From Azolla caroliniana (lineage: Eukaryota > Polypodiophyta), in contig JBHGNT010000014.1 of NCBI GenBank assembly GCA_043228905.1, positions 1,054,001 through 1,118,000 of the forward strand: 64,000 nt of DNA, given 5' to 3'. The notes beneath the pieces were generated by a model. It was not told the origin of the DNA and did not search any database. It saw only the letters and a list, made by a program, of their open reading frames with translations. Made by a program: the position numbers and the translations under genes. The number at the start of each line of letters is the position of its first letter. Positions within the stretch are counted from its first letter, which is position 1. Of this stretch, positions 42,589 to 53,747 are shown piece after piece.

Positions 42589-43992
42589 GCTCCTCGGCCA
42601 TATGAGCGGCGGCAGTTACTTGGGCGTGCGTGAGGAAATCCATTAACTCATATGTTATGCCCAGTCGAAGTAGTGCACTGAACTCATATGCCTCTGCGGG
42701 AAGATCTTTGTAACCGAGGACTTCCTCCTCTGATATCTGTGTGGTTTGTCCATGCTCGATCCTTCCGACTTGGAGCCATGACTCCGCTAATACCATGGTC
42801 GTGGAGGTTGGGCTGGCCTCTTTTGATTTCTGATGATGGTCACCCTCAGTTCTTGTGGTTGACTCACGAATGATGCGGCGTCGTTTTGGCGGCTGATCCT
42901 GCGTGTCTGGGGCCGATGGTGTTGACTCCTCAACTTGTTTCCTCTTTTGTTGTCGTATGGCCGAGGGCTACTAGCTTGTGGGCCGTGGGCTCGGTTGTGG
43001 AGAGGTCATTGATATCCTTGGCGTTTTCTGGCGTATGGTTACATCCTCGGTGATGGGCTCCTCGGCTTCATCCCATTCGACACGGGTCGTTGTTAACGCC
43101 CGTTCTTTCTGTGTTTTTGGTGGGGGTGGTGGGGGTGGTGCCGAGGCGGAAGTAGGGTTCCGAACGGCTGAGGGAGGTGGAGAAGGCGAGTAGGGAAACC
43201 GAAGGAGGTGGGTAGAGGACTATGAGGAAGTGATTAATCACAGGCAACAAACGCTGACCGGTTTGAAAAGATTCGAGCGCCGCACGAACTCCTTCGCCGG
43301 TGATGATTCCCCAATCGATTTTGTCGCCTTCATACGCCGGGATGATGATAGCAGCTTTGTTCTGTGGCATACTCATGGGATTGGTATGCACAAAGGCGTA
43401 TTCCATCAAAATCCGAGTGATCTCCCCAAAAGCTTTGTTTGGCCCTCCGTAAGTGCGGTAAGCTTTACATCCCAAAATATTCCTTGATGATCGAGTGGGG
43501 AGGGATTTCGACCTCATGGTCTCCGCCCAACGCAAAGTCCAAAGCCGCGCCAATCATGTTGTTGGATACTGTATCAGGGTGGATTCTGCGTGCTATCGAT
43601 GGGGCGTCTGGGTGCGCTGGAGCGTCGATGACCCGCAAGTACCCACCCAATCCTCGTTGTTGTAGCCAAGAACGGGTTTCCTGCGATGCGGTGAGAGGCA
43701 TTGTGGGTGCAAAGGTTTGCTGGCAGGAGGCGTGGGAGGAAGCGATGAGACGAGGGCGAGACAGAGAGTTGGGGGAACGTTGTTGGTCTATGCAAGGGCT
43801 ACGAGGGCGAGAGGTAGGGGTCCATTTGCAGGGGCGATGAGAACGAGATAGAGCTGCGGAGCTTGTAGATGGTGAAGGCAAGAACGCATCTGAGTGAGTG
43901 GGCGCGTTGTGTGTGAGGTAGTTTCTTTTATGAGACTGCCTAGGGTTTTGTGCAAGGAGAAGATCTTTGAGATTCCTAGTTGTGGCTACCAT
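42589..43992 (-). pseudogene. Unidentified minus-strand coding relic
   Basis: Three open segments on the minus strand. 43465-43992 (175 residues; ATG at 43990) has a Ser/Pro/Arg-rich N-terminus, then SQETRSWLQQRGLGGYLRV and IARRIHPDTVSNNMIGAAL. 43068-43553 continues in another frame with GGPNKAFGEITRILMEYAF and IIIPAYEGDKIDWGIITGE. 42554-42796 has EEEVLGYKDLPAEAYEFSA. The frame change near 43470 and the abrupt end at the H LTR suggest a decayed or spliced protein gene. I do not recognise the family. Like the relic at 13978-16861 it sits directly beside an LTR element. Confidence 0.4.
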
Positions 43993-45808
43993 AATAAGGT
44001 ATTATGGCCACACGTCCCAGGAGTGCTAGTCTGGTGTGCATGCTTCTTAAATATTCTATTTTAAAGTGGATGTGACTAGTTGGTGAACCTAAAAAAATCT
44101 CGTGATTTGGGGTGATTAGTCAGGTAATTCTAGGTAATACTAATTTAACTACTAAAAATCATTCCTACTATATACATTTGGTGGGTAGGTCATGATTTTA
44201 CCGATGGGGACACGTGGCCTAGTTTGAGGCGTCGTCCGGGAGCTGGTCCGTGTCGTCGGTCTCGGCAAAAGGATTAACTGGGGTCGTCCCGAGGTCCCGA
44301 GGGCTCCACTATGTTTAAAGAGGTTGTATCACATGTGTTCACAAACCTTTTATAAACCCCTTATACATATATTTTTTACTATTTTAGATACCCTTCTATG
44401 AAAAAATAGCTAATAAAAATAACCCTTAGTATGAATATATATTTTGACAACAACCTCATTTTAAATGCCCTTACATAGAAGATATATGTATGTTTTATAA
44501 ATCGGTGTATGTATGTGTTGTGTGTATGTATGTATGTGTTATTTGTGCATGTGTTTGTTCATATGTATGTATTGTATTCCATGTTTATTTATGTACGTAT
44601 TATATTGTATGTGTTGTATATCCTAGTTGTATGACATGTGTATGTATCTATGGGTCATGTGTATGTGTGTGTAGTGGGAAGGCATCCATTTGCACCTAAA
44701 TTATAAATATTCTTTTACTAATAAAGACTCATGACTTAATTATTTGGTTTGATAGATATTCTATATTTAAACTTTATGAAATTTCATCAACAATCATCAT
44801 CAATATGCCATCACTACAAGAAGTTCCTTCAAATGCTCAATAATTTCTCACATCACAACATTATTTAACAAGGAAGAGATTAATATATGACTAATTCAAT
44901 ATGCAAAGCTTATTAAGCAATATATGTGCTACATGGGTCAAGCCACATTTGACATATATATCAATCACAGTATTGGCTATATAACATCTCTTTGTAGTAC
45001 ACCTTTAACTTAGAGTATATCGTTTACAACAAACAAACACATGTAAAACCAACTTGCTATAATAATGAAATACCCAGGGTTCAAATAATGTTTCAAACAA
45101 ACAATGATTCATTATATGAGAGGAAAGTAATGACAACAATTCCATATTACAATACATACAATTATTTACAACAAGTAGAAATCAGGACCGTGCATTCTCA
45201 TAATGATGTAGCATATTTTACAACAATAAAATAACATTTTATTGGGATATATACCTACATTTACACATTACATCCATGAATATAGCGCCATTAGTTCTGC
45301 GTTTTCTTCTTCGGGGTCATTCCAGAGCAATAAAATGATGTACATATTCCAATAAAATGTTTTTTTATTGTTGTAAACTCATCCAAATTAGATCCTAAGT
45401 GTTGGAATTATTACTGGTCTTTTCATGGTTGTAGATTTCATGTTGGTGACTTCTTCAGTTTCAGCCTCCTTCCATCAGGAGACTCCCCTCGAGGAAGCAC
45501 TTGTTTTCTTGTTGGATATGCTTTACTCCTTGGAAAAAGATATTATCATGACAAATGCTTTCTTTCTTTGTAACTATAAAGGAAATCTAGTTGTTAGCAG
45601 ACATCATCTCTAGATTTTTAATTGAAGGAAAATGATTTCACTACATTAATTGTTTCAAAAATCAAGGGAACTCTACACGAAGAATGTGAATTGTGAGGTT
45701 GTATAGCAAATACACAACAAATACAAAAATTAACATGGAAAAAAAAAACATGAGGGAATGTTGCAAACGCATGTGTGCATGCATACAAACACAACCATGC
45801 ATATGCAA

Positions 45809-45839
<31 letters not shown>

Positions 45840-47008
45840 ATACACAATACACAATACAAACATGGTTAAAAACTAATATGATATTAAACCAAGAACCAAG
45901 AACAAAACATGGATTCAACCAAATAGACATGACCCCACCTGAACCGGAGATCGATGAAGAATTACGGGCTAGAAGAGCTTAGGGCTCTTGAGTTTGAAGG
46001 AGCACAATTTCGAGATGAGGGAGACAGTCGAGGAGGCGGTAGTGGGGCTTGTGATGACCACACTGCAATCGACCCGGACAACACAAGTGCCCAAGGTCAT
46101 TGCCCTGAGGCAGCCAAGAGGGTGGAGTTGAGAGAGGAGGAGATGGCGGTGCGAGTGAGATGTCTGAGCCCTCCCTCCATGGCGCCTTCTCTCTCTCTCT
46201 CACTAATTGTACAAATTCAAGCTAACTTCACATTTATTCTCCCCACATTAGATCATTGCCCATATGAATCAAGAGTACTTTTAAATGATGGAAACAAACG
46301 AAAGGGCTTCCTACAACACAACTTACACAACTTCAAAATCAATGCCCTTGATACAAATTCCATTTTGTAAGCAATGAATGTGTGATGTATGTTTAGTTGA
46401 TTCACATTCAGTCATGAAAATGTTTTCTAACTTTTCATTCAGTATCTTGATATGCTGATAGTTTCTCGAATGCACAAAAGCGCTTGCAAAGCTTCTCCAA
46501 TGTTGCCGGTGAGTGTTGCATTTATTCAACTTCAAGTTCCTTGACATTGCCTGGTAATCTTCACTGTGCTTGGATATTAATTGGATCATGTAAATTCTTT
46601 GCACCTTTGTAAGTCATTGTATAGGAGCATGATCACCATCTCATCTTTTCTTCCCTAGGGCAGATTTCAAATCATCACTTTTGACATCGCTACCATCATC
46701 AACAATCATATCTTGAACTCCATTAGGAACTTGCAAACTCTTTGAGATCATTGTGTCCCTCGTACTCGATCAAGCACCCAAGAAGTTAGGCAAGATCCCT
46801 AATGACTTATAATTCCACAAAAGGCTTGCATGCCCATCCCATTTAATGCCAGCTATTACTGCTTTTGGAGGTACGAAGTTGTAGGTTTGGGTTTGAAGGT
46901 CTTTTCCTGTGGCATTCCCACTTTCGCTTTAGGTTTCGATTTCTTGAACGAACGCCTCGATCTTGCCATGGCTACCTTGTTTCTGTTTCTCTGCAAAAAA
47001 CCTTTAGA

Positions 47009-47050
<42 letters not shown>

Positions 47051-47249
47051 CTCCGTTTCCTCTCTATCTCTCCCTTCTTTCCCCACATCCAATCCCCTAC
47101 CCCTTTCTTTCCTTCTTTCCTTCTTTCTCTCTTTCTCTCTTTCCCCCCTTTCTTCTTTTCCCTCCACATTTTTTCTAAAACATAACACACATATTTGTAA
47201 TCTCCCTCCATTTCTTCCCCCATTTTTTTAAAACAACTACGTCGATTGT
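43993..47249. other. AT-rich intergenic DNA with simple repeats
   Basis: No supported gene. TGTATG-rich tract near 44500-44680, (CACATA)n at 45806-45858, (CT)n at 47010-47047. A 138-residue open frame at 45954-46370 (plus) has a Glu/Arg-rich N-terminus but no recognisable domain, so I do not call it a gene. Confidence 0.55.
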
Positions 47250-47804
47250 ATGTATTGTATGTATGGCATGTGTGTATGTGCTATGTGTGTATGTATGTTG
47301 TATATATGTATGTGTTGTGTGTGTATATATATGTACATATTGTATTGTATTGTATGTATGGCATGTGTGTATGTATGTACATATTGTATTGTGTGTATGG
47401 CATGTGAGTATGTAAGTATGTGTTATGTGCTTGTGTGTATGTTCTATGTATGTATTGTATTGTATGGATGGATATATGGATGTAATTTTGTAACATTTAT
47501 ACATGTATCATGGAAGGCATGTGTACATATATACGTGTAACAATGGACGGATGTATATATATATATATGCACATGTATTTGTCTATGTATATTTTCAAGG
47601 AATGGTGTATGTTTGTAAAATTGATACATCATTGTAGGCATAGTGTGTATATACGTGTAGCAATTTATGAATGAATATATGTATATCCATATACGAATGT
47701 ACATATGTGTATGCATATATGCATATGTAATGAATGTATGCATGTGTATGGATGTATGTTTGTAAAATTTATATGTATATCACTGTAGGCATATGTACGT
47801 ATAT
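47250..47804. repeat. ATGT-rich satellite-like block, left half
   Basis: Degenerate units with GTAGCAATNTATGAATGNATAT..GTAAAATTTATATGTATATCANTGTAGGCATATGTACG. The block resumes at 52187 after element I. Confidence 0.75.
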
Positions 47805-47808
47805 ACGT

Positions 47809-48460
47809 TGTCGCGTTGTTACGCGCGTGCGTGGAGAAGGGCGGAACCACGGGGGTCTCGGACTAAGGAGAAGGGGAGAAGGAATAGGACTTCGGAATGG
47901 AGCTTAGCACAAGAAGAGGAAGAATGAACAAGATATATTAGAAACGAAAACCGATTACAAAATGGCGGCCGCGTAGGCCGCACCGAACGACTATGATAAA
48001 CCCGAAACCCTAATCCGACGAAGAAGAAAAGAAACCCTAACTAAGGAACCCTAAACGAAATGGTATACCTTACTCACACTCAAAAATAAGGCAACCCCCA
48101 CAATGGTGCTCTTCCTCTCCCTTTATAGCACAAGGAGGGAAGACCGTTACATAAAAGGGTGCTACAAAATATCCCCTTTCAATCAATGGGGATATTTCCC
48201 TTGATTTTAGGGGAGGTGGGAAGGATGGGTCTTAACTCCCACCTCTACACGAACTACTATGTACCTATCTCTCTCTCTCACGTGGATGTGCGCGCAAAAG
48301 CACATCACCTTTACACTTTACAAATCCTATGGTGCATTTCTAGCACCATACTTATCACTATCGATAAATAGAAATACAACATGTTGATGTGCAACGTTGC
48401 ACATCGCGGGTTTGCTTGCTTCGCTCGGTTTTCCGCCTATGGACGAAAATCTTCACGACA
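47809..48460 (-). repeat. 3' LTR of element I (652 bp)
   Basis: TGTCGCGTTG to CTTCACGACA; same length as 51531-52182 and no difference seen over the parts compared. Confidence 0.94.
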
Positions 48461-51400
48461 TCCGCCCCCACCTAACCGCACATCCACCGGTATGTGCCAA
48501 AAGGGGAACAAAACGCGAGATTTTCGGCCAAGGCGGCCAACCGAGCCCTTGACAACCTCGTGGGCTTGCCCGGCTTTGTCTTCCACTTCGAGCAAGTCCA
48601 CCCCGTCCACACGAACCACCGTCACCTTCCGGCCCACCATCTCCGCCGAATGGTCTCGAACCGTCGGCTCCATCCGATTCGCCACATCCACCGTGTTTTC
48701 TCGAACCACCGTCTACATCCGGACCGCCGTTTCCGATGCCCGCGCTTTCTTCCCCGATCGGTCCTCCCGAACGCCGTTGCCGACCCGGTTGCTCTTCTTT
48801 TGTCTGCCTCGTATAGCCTCCGGATGCTCTCCCGATCTCTCCGGCTGCACGCCGGATTCCGCCTTTCCCGTGCCGCACACCTCGGCGTGCCGACTCTTCT
48901 CGCTCCGCGCTTGCCTTCCGTAGGCTTCCCCGTACGTCGGTGTCGTCCTCCGAATGCGTGCTCGTGCTTCGGTCCTTCGATGACCCCATCACGCATTTTT
49001 CGCCTTCCCTTTGCTTGCCGTGCTCTCTCGCCGTAGAGCATACCATCGTTCCCGTGCTCGTTGCTTGGCCCTCATGCGACCGCATTGCACGTTTCGCATT
49101 CCGCTCCTCTTCGCGTACCCTTTCGGAAAGGTACCTTTCTTCCCCGACCTCCGTTTCGCTCGGAGGAACACCCTCTTGGCCCTCTTGGCCCGCTCGACCG
49201 CACACATCCTTCGTGATGTCGTGTTCGTTCTTTTGGGCGCATACATCTTCGTTCTCCGCGACATTTTGTTTGCCCGCCTTGCCGCCGCCACCGCCCGTCG
49301 TTCTAGGTCTCGTGCCGGCACTCGGGCCGACCGCCGAAGCCTCTAGGGCCGGTGTGTGGAAGGTCGCGGCACCACCGCTCGCCTCCTCTCCGCTCGATGT
49401 TTTGGGCCGCCGTGCCCCGAATCTTCCGCCCACTTTCGAAGTGGCGCTCTCCGCTTTGTAGTCACCGGCCTCATCCTTGGCCGTCCATTCGCCGCAAGAC
49501 GAGAGGGTTGCTCGCTCCGCACCCTCTCCCATGTCGTCGTCGTTTCGGTTGCCCGCCTTGCCGCCGCCACCGTCCGTCACTCTAGGCCTCTCGCCGGCTC
49601 TCGGGCCGGGTGCCGGAGTCTCTAGGACCGGTGTGTGGAAGGTCGCGACACCACCACTCCTCTCGTCCGTAGCCACCTCCATTCGGACATCGTCGTCCGT
49701 GGCTACCCCGTCTTCGGTTTCGCAAGCATCGAGTATGCTTGCCGCCGCCTCTTCTTCGCCGGTCTCGTCCTCATCGCGGTTGTCCGCCTTGCCGCCGCCA
49801 CCGTCCGTAGCTCTAGGTCTCGTGCCGGCACTCGGGCCGACCGCCGAAGCCTCTAGGGCCGGTGTGTGGAAGTTCGCGACACCATCGCTCGTTTCGTCTT
49901 CCTCCTCCATTTCGCAAGCCTCGAGTATGCTCGCGAAATCCTCGTAGAACGTTTCGGGCAACCGCGTCCCGAAACTTCCGCCCACTCTCGAAGTGGCGTC
50001 CATCGCTCCGTAGATATCGGCCTCGTCCATGGCCGTTCTTTTTCCCCGAGATGAGAGGGTCGCTTGCTCCGCACCTTCTCTCGTGTCGACGCCGTGGTCG
50101 CCCGCCTTGCCACCGCCACCGCCTTTCACCATAGGTCTTACGCGGGCACTCGGGCCGGCCGCCGTGATCTCTAGGAATGACGCGTGTAAGGTCGCGGGAC
50201 CGCCGCTCGTCGATGTAATGTCCGTAGCCACCTCCGCTCGGACGTCGTTGTCCGTGGCTACCCCGCCTCCGTATATGCAAGCATCGGTTATGCTTGCCGC
50301 CGCCTCTTCCGCGGTCTCCTTACCGTTGTCTCGGTTGCCCGCCTTGCCGCCACCACCGTTCTTCTCCCTCGGTCTCACGCGGGCGCTCGGGCCGGCCGCC
50401 GTGGTCTCTTGAACCGGTGCGTGGAAGGTTGCGGTACCGCCGCTTGTCTCCTCCGTACTCGATGATTCGGGCCACCGTGTCCCGAATCCGCCATGTCCGC
50501 TCGAATAGGCGATCGCCGCCTCACCGTCCCCGACCTCGTCCCCGGTCGTTCTTTTCCCCCATGTCGAGAGGGCGGTTCGCTCCGCACCCTCTCCCGTGGT
50601 ACCGATGTACCATTCTCTTTCGGCCTCCGCATAGGCCCCGTCCTCCGTGTGTGAGGAAGCTCCTTCCTCCGCGTCCTCCGATCCGCTCGGGCCCGACCCC
50701 GCAATAAGCCATTCTTCGGCTTCGATTTTCGCCATTACGAGCCCGCACGCCTCCCGTATTAGCGCTTGTAGGTCGAGCCCCTCCAAACCGGTTCGCGATG
50801 AGCTCTCGTCCGGCGGCATGGCGTAGTCGGTCGTCGCTCTCTCTTCTCCCCCGCTCGCGGGCCGTGTTGTGACCGACCGCCTCGCCTCATGTTGCCGACA
50901 CACCCATTCCACTTCGGGCCACTCCTCGGTGAGACCATGCGCCCCATAATCGTCTTGAAGCTCGAACATGATGTCCGTCCTCTCCTCATGATGGACCGTC
51001 TCCAAAAATAGGAGGACTTTGTCCGCCCCCACCGATCTTCGTTCCCACTCCGAGAGTTGAGAGAAACGACGCTCGAACTCTCGGAATGCCTCTATTGCGC
51101 TCCGATGGCGCCTCGCCGACGCCATCCACCGATCGAACTCTCGCCGACCTCTTACCTCCGATTCCGCGCACCCGTATGCCTCCATTAGAGCCCCTTCAAA
51201 GGACTCCCACGATTCGTGAGCTTCTTGGAGCTCCTTGACCTCCTCGTACTTTGATGCGGCCGCCGCTCGACGAAAGAACTCTAGCCTCGTCGCTTCGTCC
51301 ACGCCCATCCCCGTCATTTCCGCATCGTAGGCTCTCAAAAATTTTGGGACCTCCTTCCCATCGAACCGGCCGACTAGACGGACCACCCTTTCGACCGCTT

Positions 51401-51488
51401 GTTGAGCCGCCTCTCGCCTCGCCCTCTTCCGTCCGGCGTCCATCAAGATCTTTGTCATCATCTCCTCGAAGTCGAAGCCTTCTTCCAT
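48453..51488 (-). CDS. Gag-like protein of element I, 1011 aa, five internal repeats
   Basis: ATG at 51486-51488, 21 bases after the PBS. Residues ~1-225 are a capsid-like gag domain homologous to elements A and E (VVRLVGRFDGKEVPKFLRAY, SWESFEGALMEAYG, FREFERRFSQLSEWERRSV, DKVLLFLETV). The remainder is low-complexity Gly/Ala/Thr/Glu-rich. It contains five repeats of an ATFHxPxLExxAxGPSA..RPR..GGGGKAGN motif near residues 349-383, 428-463, 533-567, 609-645 and 704-739. There is no zinc knuckle and no protease. The stop TGA lies inside the LTR start, so the PPT is translated. The uninterrupted frame argues that it is under selection or very young. Confidence 0.88.
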   Translation of the reverse strand: MEEGFDFEEMMTKILMDAGRKRARREAAQQAVERVVRLVGRFDGKEVPKFLRAYDAEMTGMGVDEATRLEFFRRAAAASKYEEVKELQEAHESWESFEGALMEAYGCAESEVRGRREFDRWMASARRHRSAIEAFREFERRFSQLSEWERRSVGADKVLLFLETVHHEERTDIMFELQDDYGAHGLTEEWPEVEWVCRQHEARRSVTTRPASGGEERATTDYAMPPDESSSRTGLEGLDLQALIREACGLVMAKIEAEEWLIAGSGPSGSEDAEEGASSHTEDGAYAEAEREWYIGTTGEGAERTALSTWGKRTTGDEVGDGEAAIAYSSGHGGFGTRWPESSSTEETSGGTATFHAPVQETTAAGPSARVRPREKNGGGGKAGNRDNGKETAEEAAASITDACIYGGGVATDNDVRAEVATDITSTSGGPATLHASFLEITAAGPSARVRPMVKGGGGGKAGDHGVDTREGAEQATLSSRGKRTAMDEADIYGAMDATSRVGGSFGTRLPETFYEDFASILEACEMEEEDETSDGVANFHTPALEASAVGPSAGTRPRATDGGGGKADNRDEDETGEEEAAASILDACETEDGVATDDDVRMEVATDERSGGVATFHTPVLETPAPGPRAGERPRVTDGGGGKAGNRNDDDMGEGAERATLSSCGEWTAKDEAGDYKAESATSKVGGRFGARRPKTSSGEEASGGAATFHTPALEASAVGPSAGTRPRTTGGGGGKAGKQNVAENEDVCAQKNEHDITKDVCGRAGQEGQEGVPPSETEVGEERYLSERVREEERNAKRAMRSHEGQATSTGTMVCSTAREHGKQREGEKCVMGSSKDRSTSTHSEDDTDVRGSLRKASAEREESARRGVRHGKGGIRRAAGEIGRASGGYTRQTKEEQPGRQRRSGGPIGEESAGIGNGGPDVDGGSRKHGGCGESDGADGSRPFGGDGGPEGDGGSCGRGGLARSGRQSRASPRGCQGLGWPPWPKISRFVPLLAHTGGCAVRWGRMS
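48461..48477 (-). other. Polypurine tract of element I
   Basis: Minus strand GGTTAGGTGGGGGCGGA before TGTCGTGAAG, identical to that of element A. Confidence 0.8.
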
Positions 51489-51508
51489 CTCTTTCTCCCT
51501 TGCCGCCC

Positions 51509-51526
51509 TTCACGTCGGGTTCACCA
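51509..51526 (-). other. Primer binding site of element I
   Basis: Minus strand TGGTGAACCCGACGTGAA, four bases inside the 5' LTR; identical to A and E. Confidence 0.8.
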
Positions 51527-51530
51527 AAGA

Positions 51531-52182
51531 TGTCGCGTTGTTACGCGCGTGCGTGGAGAAGGGCGGAACCACGGGGGTCTCGGACTAAGGAGAAGGGGAG
51601 AAGGAATAGGACTTCGGAATGGAGCTTAGCACAAGAAGAGGAAGAATGAACAAGATATATTAGAAACGAAAACCGATTACAAAATGGCGGCCGCGTAGGC
51701 CGCACCGAACGACTATGATAAACCCGAAACCCTAATCCGACGAAGAAGAAAAGAAACCCTAACTAAGGAACCCTAAACGAAATGGTATACCTTACTCACA
51801 CTCAAAAATAAGGCAACCCCCACAATGGTGCTCTTCCTCTCCCTTTATAGCACAAGGAGGGAAGACCGTTACATAAAAGGGTGCTACAAAATATCCCCTT
51901 TCAATCAATGGGGATATTTCCCTTGATTTTAGGGGAGGTGGGAAGGATGGGTCTTAACTCCCACCTCTACACGAACTACTATGTACCTATCTCTCTCTCT
52001 CACGTGGATGTGCGCGCAAAAGCACATCACCTTTACACTTTACAAATCCTATGGTGCATTTCTAGCACCATACTTATCACTATCGATAAATAGAAATACA
52101 ACATGTTGATGTGCAACGTTGCACATCGCGGGTTTGCTTGCTTCGCTCGGTTTTCCGCCTATGGACGAAAATCTTCACGACA
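51531..52182 (-). repeat. 5' LTR of element I (652 bp)
   Basis: Partner of 47809-48460. On the minus strand GCTATAAAGGGAG (near 51840) is a plausible TATA region. Confidence 0.94.
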
Positions 52183-52186
52183 ACGT

Positions 52187-52800
52187 GTAGCAATGTATGA
52201 ATGCATATATGTATGTCCATGTACGAATGCACATATGTATATGCATATGTAATGTATGTGATGTATGCAATGTGTGTATGTGTATGTGTATGCATATATA
52301 CATATGCCAATGTATATGATTCAATGTGTATGGATATGTGATTGTAATATGTGCATAACATATATGTGTATATCTAATGTAATGTATACATTTACTATTG
52401 TTGATGTATGTATATATGTATATATGTAATTTATGGAACATATATGTATGTATGTATGTATGTGTATGGATGTATGTTTCTAAAATTTATATGTGTATCA
52501 TTGTAGGCATATGTACGTATATATGTGTAGCAATGTATGAATGAATATATGTATGTCCATGTACAAATGTACGAATGTGTATGCATATGTAATGTATGTG
52601 ATGCATGGAATGTGTGTATGTGTATGCATATGTAATGTATGTGATGCATGCAATGTGTGTATGTGTATGCATATATACATATGTCAATATATATGATTCA
52701 AAGTGTATGGATGTGTGATTGTAATATGTGCATAATATCCATCCATGTATATATCTAATGTATGTATGGCTATGTATATATGCACTATTGTAGTGTGTAT

Positions 52801-52849
<49 letters not shown>

Positions 52850-52904
52850 CAATGCTATCTATGTACATATGTAATGTATGTATGTATGTATGTGTATGCA
52901 TTGT
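52187..52904. repeat. ATGT-rich satellite-like block, right half, with (GT)n
   Basis: Continuation of 47250-47804. Units restart GTAGCAATGTATGAATG at 52187 and near 52527. A pure (GT)n tract lies at 52805-52846. The block ends where the Tat-like integrase begins. Confidence 0.8.
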
Positions 52905-53640
52905 TGTTGGCGTTGCTCCAGGTGAGCCATGCTGGCCACTCGTTGTTCGCCAAGTTCAAGGAGTTGTTCGAGCCGATATTGCTCTGATTGAGCCTCAAGT
53001 AGCCTTTCCTTAACCTGAACTCGGAGACTTGGAACTTGGAACTCGATCGGCATGACTGCTTCCAAACCAAAGGCCAACTGAAAGGGTGTAGACTGAATGC
53101 TAGTTTTGAATGTGGTGCGATACACCCATAATGCACTCTGGAGCTTGTCATCCCAATCGGTGCGGTTCTCATTGACGATCTTTTTCAGGATTGTCTACAA
53201 AATTTTATTAGTCAACTCTGCCAATCCGTTTGCCTGTGGATAGTACGACGTACTTTTCTTATGTACGACCGCGTAGTGTGTAGTGAGTTGGCGAATTATG
53301 TGGTTTAGAAAATGCCCGCCTTGGTCACTAGTGAGCTCGATTGGGGATCCATATCAACACCATAGATGTTCGTATACGAAATTTGCCGTGGATGCAGTGG
53401 TATTGTCCTGTAGTGCCTTAGCCTCGACCCATTTTGTGCAATAGTCCATGGCCATGATGATGTATTTGTTACCGGTGCGGGCCGCGGCTGGTTTAAAAGG
53501 TCCTACAAAATCTAACCCCCACTTTTGAAAGGGCTCTAACGGAAGAATGGGTTAGTGCGGCATCCGGCCTTGCTCGGTCGGTTGTCCCATGCATTGACAT
53601 AGATCGCATTGTCGACAAAATTCATGAGCATCTTTTTTTG
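52905..53640 (-). pseudogene. Integrase of element J
   Basis: Zinc-region end (FCRQCDLCQCMGQP) and the core: first Asp in WGLDFVGPFKPAAARTGN, second in LTSDQGGHFLN, Glu in YPQANGLAELTNK. Then LQSALWVYRTTFKTSIQST and FQLAFGLEAVMPIEFQVPSL. Stops occur at about 53555 (PH-stop-PILP), 53355 (LWC-stop-YGSP) and 53195 (KIL-stop-TILK). Inactive. Confidence 0.82.
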
Positions 53641-53747
53641 TTGTGGGCCACCACAAGCCACTCTGCCATATTTTTCTTGTTGTGGCCTCTCCAACGTAAT
53701 GTACCCCCGCGATTCCGTGATGTGCCTCCTGGAGGATTGCGGATTTC

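Larger units (their letters stand above)
47809..52182 (-). mobile_element. Young gag-only LTR element I (TR-GAG type)
   Basis: 652-bp LTRs at 47809-48460 and 51531-52182 appear identical by eye. A 4-bp duplication ACGT (47805-47808, 52183-52186) flanks them. PBS and PPT match those of element A. The internal 3070 bp contains one long ORF with a gag domain and no protease, RT or integrase. It depends on enzymes from elsewhere; A/B-like elements are the obvious source. It landed within a satellite-like unit. Confidence 0.93.

Noticed and set aside
44490-44699. Cys/Val/Tyr-rich small ORF (possible secreted peptide)
   Set aside because: Produced by TGTATG simple repeats; similar peptides appear wherever this repeat occurs (47250, 52745).
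45954-46370. Possible small gene of 138 codons
   Set aside because: Hydrophilic start without a domain, ends in AT-rich low-information sequence; not enough support.
46830-47231. ORF with a Leu-Ser repeat tail
   Set aside because: The repeat is a translated (CT)n microsatellite and the start has no recognisable domain.
48381-50412. Several plus-strand ORFs opposite element I gag
   Set aside because: Arg/Pro/Ser-rich shadows of a GC-rich antisense ORF; the minus-strand 1011-codon frame explains them.
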